Positions 35,911-45,204 of a stretch of DNA of 64,000 nt are shown here, in pieces. The position numbers and the translations under genes were made by a program. Origin of the DNA: Caballeronia mineralivorans PML1(12) (GTDB lineage Bacteria > Pseudomonadota > Gammaproteobacteria > Burkholderiales > Burkholderiaceae); the NCBI RefSeq assembly GCF_001028175.1, contig NZ_AEJF01000228.1, positions 1 to 64,000 on the forward strand, in the 5' to 3' direction. Each line of letters opens with the position of its first letter. The first letter of the stretch is position 1. Below the pieces are notes generated by a model. That model was given only the letters and a program-made list of their open reading frames with translations. It was not told where the DNA came from and did no database searches.

Positions 35911-36684
35911 TTACGCCGCGGTATCGCGTGGTCTCCTGATCCGCACGGAGAACGGCGCGTGTCCGGCATGATCGACTCGGAGAGCAAATAGATGACACGT
36001 CTGTGACAGGAGGGCGAGCGGGTAAGTGACTTTCAACAAGTCGGCGATCATGCGCCATTCCGCGCGGATGCCTTTCCAGTAGCCAAGTTTTTCAGTCTTG
36101 CGGGCTTGCGTGACCTTGGGCCAGTGGGTGACCGCAATCGAGAGCCGGCGCGCGATGATCAGGTGATTCATGAACACTTCGATTCCAAAGCGCGGCAAGC
36201 GATGAATTTCCTTCAACGCCTCGCTCAGCAGTTCTTTCCTGACCACGCGCTCTCCCGAAACGAAATCGAGCCCAATCGCACGAAACAGCAGCAGGCTGTT
36301 CTGCCGCAGGCTCAGGCTGACATCCGCGGCGCCGCTCAGGACAGGGGCCGCGAGCGCGGTGACGTGTTCGGCGGCGAGCCCCTTGAGGTCCGCATCGAGC
36401 AGCATGAGCAACTCGTTCTGGGCGGCGGCGATGCCAACGGCCATCGCCGCGCTCTTGCCGCGGTTCACCTCGCATTGAATCAACCTTACCGATGGAAAGC
36501 GTTTGACGACCTCGGCGGTGCCATCGGTCGAGCCGTCGTCAACCACGATGACTTCGCCCAGCAGTGGATGCGCGGACGCGACCGCGAGCACCGCGCCAAT
36601 CCGCGGAGCCTCGTTGAATGCGCAAATGATGCATGAAACACGGTGACGATTGTGGCGATCGGACAATGTAGAAATGGCGGTCAT
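35911..36684 (-). CDS. Family 2 glycosyltransferase
   Basis: A 257-residue protein from ATG 36684; the longer open frame upstream is not family-like. It has the GT-A fold: VSCIICAFNEAPRIGAVL, VIVVDDGSTDGTAEVV (nucleotide-binding Asp pair) and LLMLLDADLKGL (DxD-type metal site). A single weak C-terminal hydrophobic segment (YPLALLSQTCHLFALR) may touch the membrane. Substrates unknown. It is convergent with the UPF0104 gene and divergent from the Fae-like gene. Confidence 0.88.
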   Translation of the reverse strand: MTAISTLSDRHNRHRVSCIICAFNEAPRIGAVLAVASAHPLLGEVIVVDDGSTDGTAEVVKRFPSVRLIQCEVNRGKSAAMAVGIAAAQNELLMLLDADLKGLAAEHVTALAAPVLSGAADVSLSLRQNSLLLFRAIGLDFVSGERVVRKELLSEALKEIHRLPRFGIEVFMNHLIIARRLSIAVTHWPKVTQARKTEKLGYWKGIRAEWRMIADLLKVTYPLALLSQTCHLFALRVDHAGHAPFSVRIRRPRDTAA

Positions 36685-36808
36685 GCGCAACGGCAGTTGA
36701 ATGATGAATGATTCGAGGTTTTCGCAGCCATAGGACGCAATAGTCTGCAACGGAAAACGCGGTGATAGAGTAACCGCTTTGCATCGAACCCGCCAAGGAG
36801 ACAGCTCG

Positions 36809-37342
36809 ATGACCGATAAATTCATATTTCATGCAGGCGAAGCCACCGTGTTCGCCGCCCCTGGCCAGGCTACCGACGCCATGCCGGAAATCCTGATCGG
36901 CCGCGTCGACGGGCCGGTCGGCCAGGCGTTTGCAAACATGATGGCGCAGAGCAAGGGGCACACGGCCATGTTTGCCATCCGCGCCTGCAACCAGCTGGTG
37001 CGCCCGGTCACGATGCTCGTGCCGAAGGTGACGCTCAAGGACATGGCGACCATCGAATTGTTCGGCGGCGTGGTGCAATCGGCTACTGCCGATGCGGTCA
37101 TCGACTGCGTGATTGAAGGGCTGATCCCGAAAGAGCTGGCAAACGACCTGTGCATCATCAGCCTGGTCTGGATCGATCCGCGCTGCGTGACGGATGCGAA
37201 TCTCGACAAGAAGGATATGTACCGCACCAATTACGAAGCGACCAAGCTGGCGATCCGCCGCGCGCTGACTGGTGAACCGACTATCGACGAACTGATTGCC
37301 AATCGACACTCGATCAAGCACGACATGGACGACTGGAGCTGA
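36809..37342 (+). CDS. Formaldehyde-activating enzyme-like protein (Fae family)
   Basis: A 177-residue protein from ATG 36809 with AAGGAG 8 bases upstream. Fae pattern is clear: VGQAFANMMAQSKGHTAMFAI, TMLVPKVTLKDMATIELFGGVVQSATADAV, GLIPKELANDLCIISLVWID and NYEATKLAIRRALTGEP. True Fae condenses formaldehyde with tetrahydromethanopterin. In methylotroph Fae the catalytic His lies in a VAHID segment near the N-terminus; here the aligned stretch reads DAMPEILIGRVDG with no His. It may therefore be a Fae-like paralogue with another role. No other H4MPT-pathway gene is adjacent. Confidence 0.85.
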   Translation: MTDKFIFHAGEATVFAAPGQATDAMPEILIGRVDGPVGQAFANMMAQSKGHTAMFAIRACNQLVRPVTMLVPKVTLKDMATIELFGGVVQSATADAVIDCVIEGLIPKELANDLCIISLVWIDPRCVTDANLDKKDMYRTNYEATKLAIRRALTGEPTIDELIANRHSIKHDMDDWS

Positions 37343-37462
37343 GCTGAAGTAAAGGTCCCGTCACCCTCGTTGGAGCACGATGTATCGACCGCGTTGGCAC
37401 GTGCTTGCCGATTCGGTCGATGCGTCGTGCCCGGCTGATTTTTTTGGCTGCCGGAGAAACGA

Positions 37463-37807
37463 ATGGACGAAGATGTGCAGCAGTTCGAAGCCGAGTTAGC
37501 CAAGCGAGGCGAGGCGGCTGTCCGGGCAGACCTGGACCACACCAATCATTTTGGCGGAAACACCGCAAAGGCGCGAGCCTGGCTGATCAAACAGGAAGCC
37601 GGCCGGCAGGATGAAGAACGCCAGGCGATGTTTGCGTCCGTGCGTGCTTCAAGCGATGCCGCACAGGTGTCCAGGCAATCGGCGGAAGCATCGAGACGTT
37701 CCGCGTTCTGGACAATGATCGCTGCCATAGTGTCTGCGCTAGGCGTTGCGCTGAACGCCGCTAACGCGCTCGGCTGGCTGGATTGGGCCAAGCACATCTC
37801 GCATTGA
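37463..37807 (+). CDS. Small single-pass membrane protein, unknown function
   Basis: A 114-residue protein from ATG 37463. The N-terminal half is charged and helical (FEAELAKRGEAAVRADLDH; TAKARAWLIKQEAGRQDEER), with a Ser/Ala-rich stretch, then a membrane helix near 84-105 (FWTMIAAIVSALGVALNAAN). Family not recognised, though short proteins with this layout are common next to mobile regions. It lies 120 bases after the Fae-like gene. Confidence 0.65.
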   Translation: MDEDVQQFEAELAKRGEAAVRADLDHTNHFGGNTAKARAWLIKQEAGRQDEERQAMFASVRASSDAAQVSRQSAEASRRSAFWTMIAAIVSALGVALNAANALGWLDWAKHISH

Positions 37808-38040
37808 TCCCGCACCGGCAAGAACATGCTTGCCCGGTAAGTTTGACTCCAACGCATTGGCATCTTTGACCGACACATCGGTCGTCTAGGTGTGCGCCGT
37901 ACGACAAGATTTCGTTCGCGCCAGCGCAAATGGGGCATTTATTGAGTTCATATGATGGTCCGAGCGAGACGCATACCGGGCGCGTGCCTGGTGACGGATA
38001 GCCTTCCTTTCATTGGCAAGCTGCGCGGAGCCCGACCAAC

Positions 38041-39075
38041 ATGACAACCCTTACGACCCTCTCAAGATCCTGCGCTTGTGCCGCGCTATTGCTCGCAGGC
38101 ACCGTCGGCCTGAGCGAAACGGCGCTGGCTGCGCCACCCCAGCCCATCGAATTCGTCGAAGCCGTGCATAACCTTGGGTACATCGACCTCTACGTCGGGC
38201 AGCACGCGAAGATCTTCGAGAAGCACGGGCTAACGCTGCATCTGACAGCAGCGGGCGGCGACACGCAGGCCTTCGCCGCCGTGCTCGGCAAGACCGCGCA
38301 GTTCGCGGTGGGTGACCCCACGATGGTCGAGATGTCGCGGGAGCGAGGCGGTCCCGGGATGGTCGTCGGCACACTGGTGCAGCGTGCCCATTACTTCGGC
38401 GTGTCGAAGACCGTTGCCGCGCCGATCACCAATCCCAAGGGTTTCAAGGGACTGACCTTCGTGACCTCGCCCGATCCGAACACGAACTACAGCGTCACCA
38501 AGAAGCTCATGCAGGACAACGGGCTGAAGCTTGGCACCGACGCGAAGATCATCGAAGTGAATCCAGGCACGGAGATCGGTGCGATGCTCGCAGGCCGCGC
38601 CGACGTGGCCGTCGCATATCAGCCGAATGTCGCGGCAGCGATCGCGCAGGGCGCGAAGGTCGTGTTCGACTTCTCGAGCTACATGGGTCCGTTCTGCAAC
38701 ACCGGCGTGATGGTTCTGCCCGAGTACGCGAAGGCGCATCCCGACGTGGTCCAGGCGCTTGTCGATGCGCTCGAAGAGTCGGCGCGTCTGACCTACGCGA
38801 AGCCGGACTACGCCAAGCAGGTAGCGCGCACTGAATTTCCCGACGTGCCCGGCGACGTAGTCGACCGCGCCATCGACATGGAATTGCAATACAAGATCCC
38901 GGCGCAGACGATCCCTGTCGACCAGAAGCAGTGGGCCAACCTGATGTCGATGCAGAAGTACCTCGGCAATGTGCAGGCGTCGATTGCATTCGGCGATGTG
39001 ATCGACAACCAGTACGCCGACAAGGCGGCGAAGATGGCTGCGGCCGGCGGCGGCACGGCCGTCGCCGCCAAGTGA
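38041..39075 (+). CDS. NitT/TauT-type ABC substrate-binding protein
   Basis: A 344-residue protein with a signal peptide (about residues 1-30, cleavage near ALAAPP) and an SsuA/THI5-like fold (FVEAVHNLGYIDLYVGQHAKIFEKHGLTLHL; AQFAVGDPTMVEMSRERG). Such proteins bind sulfonates, nitrate, nitriles, amides or pyrimidine precursors. It is the first gene of an ABC operon that ends in an acetamidase/formamidase, so its cargo is probably a small amide or related nitrogen source. The next gene starts immediately after its stop. Confidence 0.9.
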   Translation: MTTLTTLSRSCACAALLLAGTVGLSETALAAPPQPIEFVEAVHNLGYIDLYVGQHAKIFEKHGLTLHLTAAGGDTQAFAAVLGKTAQFAVGDPTMVEMSRERGGPGMVVGTLVQRAHYFGVSKTVAAPITNPKGFKGLTFVTSPDPNTNYSVTKKLMQDNGLKLGTDAKIIEVNPGTEIGAMLAGRADVAVAYQPNVAAAIAQGAKVVFDFSSYMGPFCNTGVMVLPEYAKAHPDVVQALVDALEESARLTYAKPDYAKQVARTEFPDVPGDVVDRAIDMELQYKIPAQTIPVDQKQWANLMSMQKYLGNVQASIAFGDVIDNQYADKAAKMAAAGGGTAVAAK

Positions 39076-39915
39076 GTGAGCAAGGCCGACATGCCTGAGA
39101 GTGAAACACCATACAGCGCAACCGGCACCCCCGGTAAATCCGGTGCGCCGCTGACTGCGCGCAACATCGGCAAGACCTACGGCGATGACGACGACGCGAG
39201 TCCGGTCATCGGCGACATTTCGTTCAGCCTGAAGGCGGGTGAGATCGTGAGTCTGGTCGGACCATCGGGGTGCGGCAAGACCACGCTGCTGAACCTGATG
39301 AGCGGACTCGTGCGGCCGACGCGCGGCGACGTGCTGTGGCACGGCAAGCCGCTCACCGATGTCCCGAAGGGCATCGGCTACATGCTGCAGAAGGACATGC
39401 TGATGTCGTGGCGCACGGCGCTTGCCAACGTCACGCTCGGTCTCGAACTGACCGGCATGCCGCGTGCCGAACGTGAGAAAAAAGCCCACGCGATGCTGTA
39501 CAAGGTCGGCCTCGGACCGTTCCACGACTACTATCCGACGGCACTCTCCGGCGGCATGCGCCAGCGCGTGGCGCTGGCGCGAACGCTGGTCACCGGCCCC
39601 GATGTGATCCTGCTCGACGAACCTTTTGCCGCGCTCGATTTCCAGACCAAGGTCGTGCTCGAAAGCGACATGGCGAAGCTTGTGCGAAGCGACGGGCGTT
39701 CGGTGTTGCTCATCACGCACGATGTGGAGGAAGCCGTGTCGTTGTCGGACCGCGTGATCGTGCTGACGCATCGGCCGTCGCGCATCAAGGCGATCCACGA
39801 TATCCGCCTGCAGGGCGATCGCAGCGACATGATGGCAATGCGCGACGCGCCGGGGTTCGCTGCGCTGGTACGCAAGATCTGGTCCGAGCTCGACGTGCGC
39901 ATGGCTGAAACCTGA
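39076..39915 (+). CDS. NitT/TauT-type ABC ATP-binding protein
   Basis: A 279-residue ATPase starting at GTG 39076, directly after the upstream stop; an ATG at 39091 is an alternative. Walker A is GPSGCGKTT, the signature is ALSGGMRQRVALARTL, Walker B is VILLDEPFAALD and the H-loop is LLITHDVEEAV. It energises the transporter encoded by its neighbours. Confidence 0.93.
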   Translation: MSKADMPESETPYSATGTPGKSGAPLTARNIGKTYGDDDDASPVIGDISFSLKAGEIVSLVGPSGCGKTTLLNLMSGLVRPTRGDVLWHGKPLTDVPKGIGYMLQKDMLMSWRTALANVTLGLELTGMPRAEREKKAHAMLYKVGLGPFHDYYPTALSGGMRQRVALARTLVTGPDVILLDEPFAALDFQTKVVLESDMAKLVRSDGRSVLLITHDVEEAVSLSDRVIVLTHRPSRIKAIHDIRLQGDRSDMMAMRDAPGFAALVRKIWSELDVRMAET

Positions 39916-39941
39916 CCCGGCACCTGACAAGGAAGAGAAGC

Positions 39942-40790
39942 ATGTTCGAGGAAGCAAGCAGCGCGGCGCCGCTGGATTCGTCGTCTCGCACATTGGCGTC
40001 CGTCAAGCGGCGCCGCGCGTGGAAGCGATTGCGTGGCAGGCTCGCGGTTCTCGCGTGCCAGTTCGGTTTGCTCGCCGTGCTGCTCGGCCTATGGCAATAC
40101 GCGACATCGAAGCAGGCACTCAACGCGTTTCTATTCGGTTCTCCTTCAGAGATCTGGGGCTTTCTCGTGAAGATGCAGGAGGACGGCAGCCTCGTTCACG
40201 ATGCAGGCGTGACCGGCATGGAGACGCTGCTGGGGTTCCTGCTCGGCAACGTCATTGGCACGGTGCTCGGGTTGCTTCTCTGGTATTCGCGCTTCGTCTC
40301 GAAGGTCGTGCATCCGTTCGTCGTCGCGCTTGGGTCTATACCGGTGGTCGCGCTCGCGCCGCTTGTGATCATCTGGTTCGGCACCGGGCTTGCCTCGAAG
40401 CTCGCAATGTCTACGCTATCGGTCGTGGTGGTGGCGCTGGTGATCGCCTACAAGGGCGCGACCGGAGTAGACGACGACCAGATCAACCTGATGCGCACCC
40501 TTGGCGCCGCCAAGCGCCAGGTCTTTACCAAGCTCGTCATCCCCGCGTCGCTGCGCGATATCTTCGCGGGCCTGAAACTGACCGTCGGTTTTGCGCTGAT
40601 CGGCGCGATCCTCGGCGAGTTCATGTCGTCGGCCGACGGGCTCGGGCATGCCATCTTCAAGGCGGGCAGTCTTTACATCATTCCCAAGGTGTTCGCCGGT
40701 GTGGTGGTGACCATCGTCCTTGCGCTTTTTCTTTCGTTTCTCGTCGGACGCCTGGAGCGTTTCCTGATGCCCTGGCACAAGTTCGACTGA
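39942..40790 (+). CDS. NitT/TauT-type ABC permease
   Basis: A 282-residue permease with ATG 39942 and AAGGAAGAG upstream. It has about six membrane helices and the EAA-type loop VDDDQINLMRTLGAAKRQVFTKLVIPASLRDI that contacts the ATPase. Part of the operon 38041-41754, with 26-31 bases between genes. Confidence 0.92.
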   Translation: MFEEASSAAPLDSSSRTLASVKRRRAWKRLRGRLAVLACQFGLLAVLLGLWQYATSKQALNAFLFGSPSEIWGFLVKMQEDGSLVHDAGVTGMETLLGFLLGNVIGTVLGLLLWYSRFVSKVVHPFVVALGSIPVVALAPLVIIWFGTGLASKLAMSTLSVVVVALVIAYKGATGVDDDQINLMRTLGAAKRQVFTKLVIPASLRDIFAGLKLTVGFALIGAILGEFMSSADGLGHAIFKAGSLYIIPKVFAGVVVTIVLALFLSFLVGRLERFLMPWHKFD

Positions 40791-40821
40791 TCCTGCTCAC
40801 TCAACGGAAACCGATGAAATC

Positions 40822-41754
40822 ATGAACATTGCGTCCACGCATCATCAGGTCATCAGCAAGCAGCAACTGAAATACGCGCTCGCCGCGACCGACAGTTTTA
40901 TCGCGGAAGTGGTGCCCGGTGAAACCTTCGAGGTGGAGACGGAGTTGAACATCGGCGGCCATCTGATCACGCATGTGCACGAGAAGCTCGATGAAACGAA
41001 GGTGACGCTGCCGTTTGTCAATCCGGCCACCGGGCCGGTGCGGCTGAAGGGGGCGAAGCCCGGAGACATGGTGGTGATCGACGTGCTTGAGGTCGGCGTG
41101 CATGGACTCGGTTATACGGCGCTCTGGCCGGGCATCGGGATCTTTCCCGACTGGGTGCGCAAGAAGGAATTCGGCATCCAGAACCGCAACGTCGTGGTGG
41201 AGAACGGCATTGTGCATTGGAGCGATACCCTGAAGCTTGAAGCCCACCCGATGGTCGGCGTGATCGGGGTGGCCCCGGTCGCCGGGGGCACGCTCACGAT
41301 CGACAACGGCGTGCATGGCGGCAACCTGGACATCCAGGAGGTCACGAACGGCAACCGCATCATGTTCCCCGTTTTCCATGAAGGCGCGTACCTCTATTTC
41401 GGTGACGTGCATGCCTTGCAGGGCGATGCGGAATGCAACGGCATGGGGGCTATCGAAATTCGCGGTCATCTGACGCTGAGGGTGGACCTCGTGCCGGCGC
41501 CTAAACATATGACGTGGCCGCGCATCGAAACGCCGACTCATATCTGCACTGTTGGCTGCGCCCGTCCGCTTGACGACGCCCTGCGCATCGCCTTCGAGGA
41601 AATGATCTACTGGCTCGAGGAGGAGTACCGGATACCTGCGTCGGAAGCCTACATGTTGCTGGGACAGATAGCCGAAGCCCGCTGCACGCAGATGGTCAAT
41701 CCGAAGTTCACCTACGTCTGCAAGGTGGCGAAGAAATACCTTCCGAAGCGGTGA
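40822..41754 (+). CDS. Acetamidase/formamidase family protein (short form)
   Basis: A 310-residue metal-dependent amidase of the FmdA/AmdA fold: GHLITHVHEKLDETKVTLPFVNP, VVIDVLEVGVHG, APVAGG-like GVAPVAGGTLTIDNGVHGGNLD, and DVHALQGDAECNGMGAIEIRGHLTL. It is about 100 residues shorter than the other two members in this window and belongs to a different branch. It hydrolyses small amides to acid and ammonia; substrate not determined. Fourth gene of the ABC operon. Confidence 0.9.
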   Translation: MNIASTHHQVISKQQLKYALAATDSFIAEVVPGETFEVETELNIGGHLITHVHEKLDETKVTLPFVNPATGPVRLKGAKPGDMVVIDVLEVGVHGLGYTALWPGIGIFPDWVRKKEFGIQNRNVVVENGIVHWSDTLKLEAHPMVGVIGVAPVAGGTLTIDNGVHGGNLDIQEVTNGNRIMFPVFHEGAYLYFGDVHALQGDAECNGMGAIEIRGHLTLRVDLVPAPKHMTWPRIETPTHICTVGCARPLDDALRIAFEEMIYWLEEEYRIPASEAYMLLGQIAEARCTQMVNPKFTYVCKVAKKYLPKR

Positions 41755-41791
41755 CCGTGATAAAGCAATCTTGCTTCTGAGGACAACGACC

Positions 41792-42557
41792 ATGGATTTG
41801 CAACTTAAGGGTTTGAAGGCGATCGTTACCGGCGGCACCAAAGGCATTGGCCTCGCGATCGCAAGGACGCTTGCGAGGGAGGGCGCCGATGTCGCGATTT
41901 GCGCGCGGGATGCAGCAGCTGTCGAAGCGGCGGTGGTTGATCTGAAAGGAGTTGGCGAGGGGCGTGCGCTGGGCGCGTCAATCGACGTAGCCGATGGCGC
42001 CGCCTTGAAGGCATGGGTCGCAAGCGTCGGGACGCAGTGGGACGGCCTTGATATCGTGGTCGCGAACGTGAGTGCGCTTGCGATCGGCAACGATATCGAA
42101 TCGTGGCGCAAGGAATTCGAAACAGACCTGCTCGGCACGGTGAATCTTGTCGATGCAGCGCTGCCGTTTCTGGAGTCGAGCAAGGCTGGGTCCATCGTTG
42201 CGATCTCCAGTGTCTCCGGGCGTGAAATAGACTTTGCGGCCGGACCCTACGGCACCTTTAAAGCGGCGCTTGTTCACTACGTGCAGGGCCTCGCTTATCA
42301 ATTGGCGTCCCGGGGTATCCGGGCCAATACGGTGTCTCCCGGCAACGTGTACTTCGAGGGTGGCGTATGGGACTGGATCGAGCACAACAATCCGACGCTC
42401 TACGCCGAGGCACTCGCGTTGAACCCGACCGGACGCATGGCGAATCCTCAGGAGATCGCCCAACGCGGTGGCTTTCTTGGCGAGCCCTGTCGCAAGTTTT
42501 GTCAGCGGGACAAATCTCGTTGTCGATGGTGCGCTCACGCGGGGTGTACAGCTTTGA
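41792..42557 (+). pseudogene. Short-chain dehydrogenase, frameshifted near the C-terminus
   Basis: The SDR reads well from ATG 41792 (VTGGTKGIGLAIARTLAREG; NVSALAIGND; SSVSG and YGTFKAALVHYVQGLA for the catalytic Ser-Tyr-Lys) up to RMANPQEIA. Then the frame runs into a cysteine-rich unrelated tail. Skipping one C in the CCC run at 42459-42461 restores the family ending: NAVAFLASPVASFVSGTNLV, then VDGALTRGVQL, stop at 42557. A one-base insertion is therefore likely, as sequence error or a real mutation; the restored protein has 254 residues. It follows the acetamidase operon. Confidence 0.88.
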
Positions 42558-42579
42558 GCTGGTGGTGAGCCGACCGCCT

Positions 42580-44952
42580 TCATGCAGTGAAAAGCGCCTT
42601 GCGGATGATGGCGTGGACGCCCCAGTTGCCATCCACCACCTGGGTCACGCCAAAATCCACGGCGACCGACATCAGCGAGATCGCTTCGTCCTCGGACAGG
42701 CCCTTCGTGGACATGAGGAAGCGCCGCGTCTTGATGAAGGCGTCGCGCATCGCCTGGTCGAGCGTCGACTTCTGGTAGACCTCGCTCTGCGCATTCGTGC
42801 CGAATTCAGTCAAATAATTCGGATGACTAAATCCGTGCAAAACCCATTCATCAGCGGTCTCGACCAGCGGATAGGTGAGATCGGCGAACGGCTGGTCCGT
42901 CAGCGACTTCTTCTTGTGCAGCACGAGTTCGAAGTCACCAGTCAGCGAGCATTCGATCGCCGTGCCGCACAGCTCCGAATCGCCTTGTGACGCGTGCGGA
43001 TCGCCGATCGACAGCAGCGCGCCCGGCACGCCCACCGGCAGATAAACGCTCGCGCCGCGTGCGACTCGCCAGTTGTCCAGGTTGCCGCCGAACGCCGACG
43101 GCGGAATCGAATCGATCAGGCCGTCCTGCTGTGGCGCTACCGCGATGACGCCGAAATGCGGTCGCACCGGAATGGTCACGTTCTTGAGGATGTCGTGGTT
43201 TTCGACCACTGTCGAGTGATCGACCGGCACGCCCGGATAATCGATGGTCGGATGGACCACGCCGAAGGGATCGCGCTGCGGCGTCCAGCGGTAGTTATAG
43301 ACCGCACGTGCGTAAGCGGTGGTGCTGTCGACCGGTGGTTCCGCGTCGATCTCGTAGATGGTGACGACTTCGCGCGGCTTCGGTTCCGTCAGCAACTCGC
43401 GATAGTGAAAGCCCCACCATGCGGCGGCATTGCTGCCGAAAGCACGACCATGGAACTTGGGGTTGGCGCAACGCCGCGCGTGAATATCGATAATGCGCAC
43501 TTCGAGCACGTCGCCGGGCTCCGCGTGGCGAACGGCGATCGGGCCCGTGCAGATATGCACGCCGAAGCCTTCACCCGCGCCGCGGCCAAAGATCGATGCA
43601 TCCATCGGACCCGCGCCTCGTCGGTTGACGTTCTTGCGCTCGGCTGTCCAGTGGAAAACGCTTTCCGCGCCGGGATCGCCCGCGACCATGCGTTCCCAAT
43701 CGTCGGACGCGTGTTGCGTCAATGCCTCGATGGTGACCGTGTCGCCGCTGTCCACTTCAAGCACCGGTTTCAGGTTATGGCTGAAATAACCCCAGTGCAC
43801 GGTGTTTGCCGTCGCGCGCAGCAGGTGATGACGCGGCTTGTCGCGCGGAGCGGGCGCTGCTATCTGGAGCGCGTCGATGCGGGGATCATCGAGCGCAACG
43901 AGCGTATCCGCGTCCGCCTCGGCACTCCCTTGCTTCGCATGCAGGAGCAGGCCGGTCGCGTTGACCGGCAAACCACGCGAGATGCGTCGCACGAGATGGC
44001 GCGCGATCTCGAGACTCGCTTCATGACGGAACATACGCGGCGACGCGCCGTAACGTTCGCGAAAGACCCGACTGAAATGCGCAGGATCGTTGAAACCCCA
44101 ACGAAAGCAAATATCGGAGACGGAAACCTTTTCGTACAACGGATCGACGAGTTCTGCACGGCAGCGTTCGAGCCTGCGCGAGCGAAGGTAGGTAGAGAAA
44201 CTTTGCCCCGCGGTTTCGAACAGCTTTTGCACGTACCGTGGCGACACACGTTCTTCTTTTGCGAGTGTGCCAACGCCCAGTTCGGGATCGCCGAGGTTTG
44301 CTTCGATGGACCGGCACATGCGCGAAAAAATGGCCGTCTGCGATGGCGTAAGCCCACCGAATGAACCTTTGTGCTCATGCCCGGCGAGACTCGCCACGAG
44401 GAACTCGGCAAGCGCCAGTTCCAACGGACGCAACTCGCCGGTGGAGAGCGTCTCGACACTTTCCGCTACCGACACGAGAAAACCCGAAAAGACGTGACCG
44501 ATGCCGGTATCACCCGAGAGACGTGCTGCGCGTAGTGAAAACGGCGACAGCAGGCGCGCGTTGATCGCAGCCCGTGGAACTCGTACCATGAACAGGCGAA
44601 AATTCGAGGCAAACACGAGCGATGCCGCTTCCTGTGACGATGCGTAGACGATGTCGCGCACGGCCACACGTTCGCGCAGGCCGTCGGTCACGAGCGTCGC
44701 GTCGCCGTCGAGATGCAGGACGATCATGAGGCTGTCGGTGTTATCGGCCTTGAGCTCGAGCGTCTGCGGCACGGAAGCAAGCGACGTGAGCTCGAAGCCG
44801 CCCATTGATGTCTGCGACGTCAACGTGCCGTGCAGCGCCTGCTCGGAAGCCCCGAGCCTGGGGGACCAGCCAAGCCGGTCGAGCGCTGCGCTCCATGCGC
44901 GCACGCGTTCCACCTCGGGATATGACTCGGTAGTAAAGCGCGACAGATTCAA
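42580..44952 (-). CDS. AraC-type regulator fused to an acetamidase/formamidase
   Basis: One uninterrupted frame encodes a regulator and an enzyme. A TTG at 44952 is the preferred start because GGGGAG lies 6 bases upstream and the protein then opens NLSRFTTESYPEVERVRAW as AraC sensors do, giving 790 residues. The frame opens at 45099 inside a palindrome, which is unlikely to be the start. Sensor domain is about residues 1-190; the HTH pair about 215-310 (GVGTLAKEERVSPRYVQKLF; SVSDICFRWGFNDPAHFSRVF); a linker follows; then a full FmdA/AmdA domain from about 380 (TVHWGYFSHNLKPVLEV; AGDPGAESVFHWT; GDPHASQGDSELCGTAIE; MSVAVDFGVTQVVDGNWGVH). The enzyme part closely resembles the separate gene at 47906. 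It may sense its own substrate; this is inference. Confidence 0.88.
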   Translation of the reverse strand: MNLSRFTTESYPEVERVRAWSAALDRLGWSPRLGASEQALHGTLTSQTSMGGFELTSLASVPQTLELKADNTDSLMIVLHLDGDATLVTDGLRERVAVRDIVYASSQEAASLVFASNFRLFMVRVPRAAINARLLSPFSLRAARLSGDTGIGHVFSGFLVSVAESVETLSTGELRPLELALAEFLVASLAGHEHKGSFGGLTPSQTAIFSRMCRSIEANLGDPELGVGTLAKEERVSPRYVQKLFETAGQSFSTYLRSRRLERCRAELVDPLYEKVSVSDICFRWGFNDPAHFSRVFRERYGASPRMFRHEASLEIARHLVRRISRGLPVNATGLLLHAKQGSAEADADTLVALDDPRIDALQIAAPAPRDKPRHHLLRATANTVHWGYFSHNLKPVLEVDSGDTVTIEALTQHASDDWERMVAGDPGAESVFHWTAERKNVNRRGAGPMDASIFGRGAGEGFGVHICTGPIAVRHAEPGDVLEVRIIDIHARRCANPKFHGRAFGSNAAAWWGFHYRELLTEPKPREVVTIYEIDAEPPVDSTTAYARAVYNYRWTPQRDPFGVVHPTIDYPGVPVDHSTVVENHDILKNVTIPVRPHFGVIAVAPQQDGLIDSIPPSAFGGNLDNWRVARGASVYLPVGVPGALLSIGDPHASQGDSELCGTAIECSLTGDFELVLHKKKSLTDQPFADLTYPLVETADEWVLHGFSHPNYLTEFGTNAQSEVYQKSTLDQAMRDAFIKTRRFLMSTKGLSEDEAISLMSVAVDFGVTQVVDGNWGVHAIIRKALFTA

Positions 44953-45072
44953 ACAAGGCTCCCCAAGGAAAAGCGCCAGGATGGGGGAATCCGAAGCAAC
45001 CTTCGCGCCATCGGGCGTTATGGGCCGTCGTGGGCGGGTGGTGCTGTCCCACGCGTGGCTTGCCATAGCGCA

Positions 45073-45107
45073 GTGCATGGATGCGCCGTTGCGGCGCATC
45101 CATGCAC
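45073..45107. promoter_or_regulatory. Long perfect palindrome in the divergent promoter
   Basis: GTGCATGGATGCGCC and its exact reverse complement flank a 5-base loop (15-base arms). It lies 121 bases upstream of the fusion start and 162 bases upstream of the binding-protein ATG. It could be an operator, or a stem in the leader of either transcript. There is no U-run to make it a terminator. Confidence 0.55.
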
Positions 45108-45204
45108 GATGCAGGCACTTCGCGTGGGGAGCCCGTGCACGCTCATACCAGCAGTTGTGCGCAGCCAGACAAGTCCCTCGGATTTCGTTCGCATACGCTC
45201 TTGC

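Noticed and set aside
38230..39993. A 587-codon minus-strand frame
   Set aside because: Lies opposite the binding protein and ATPase genes, which have full family motifs.
42994..44364. A 456-codon plus-strand frame inside the fusion gene
   Set aside because: Antisense to a clearly homologous coding region; composition (His/Arg/Val-rich) is typical of a shadow frame.
45064..45099. ATG codons near 45066, 45078 and 45099 as start of the AraC-acetamidase fusion
   Set aside because: They fall in or next to the palindrome and lack a ribosome binding site; TTG 44952 has GGGGAG at the right distance and begins the family-like sequence.
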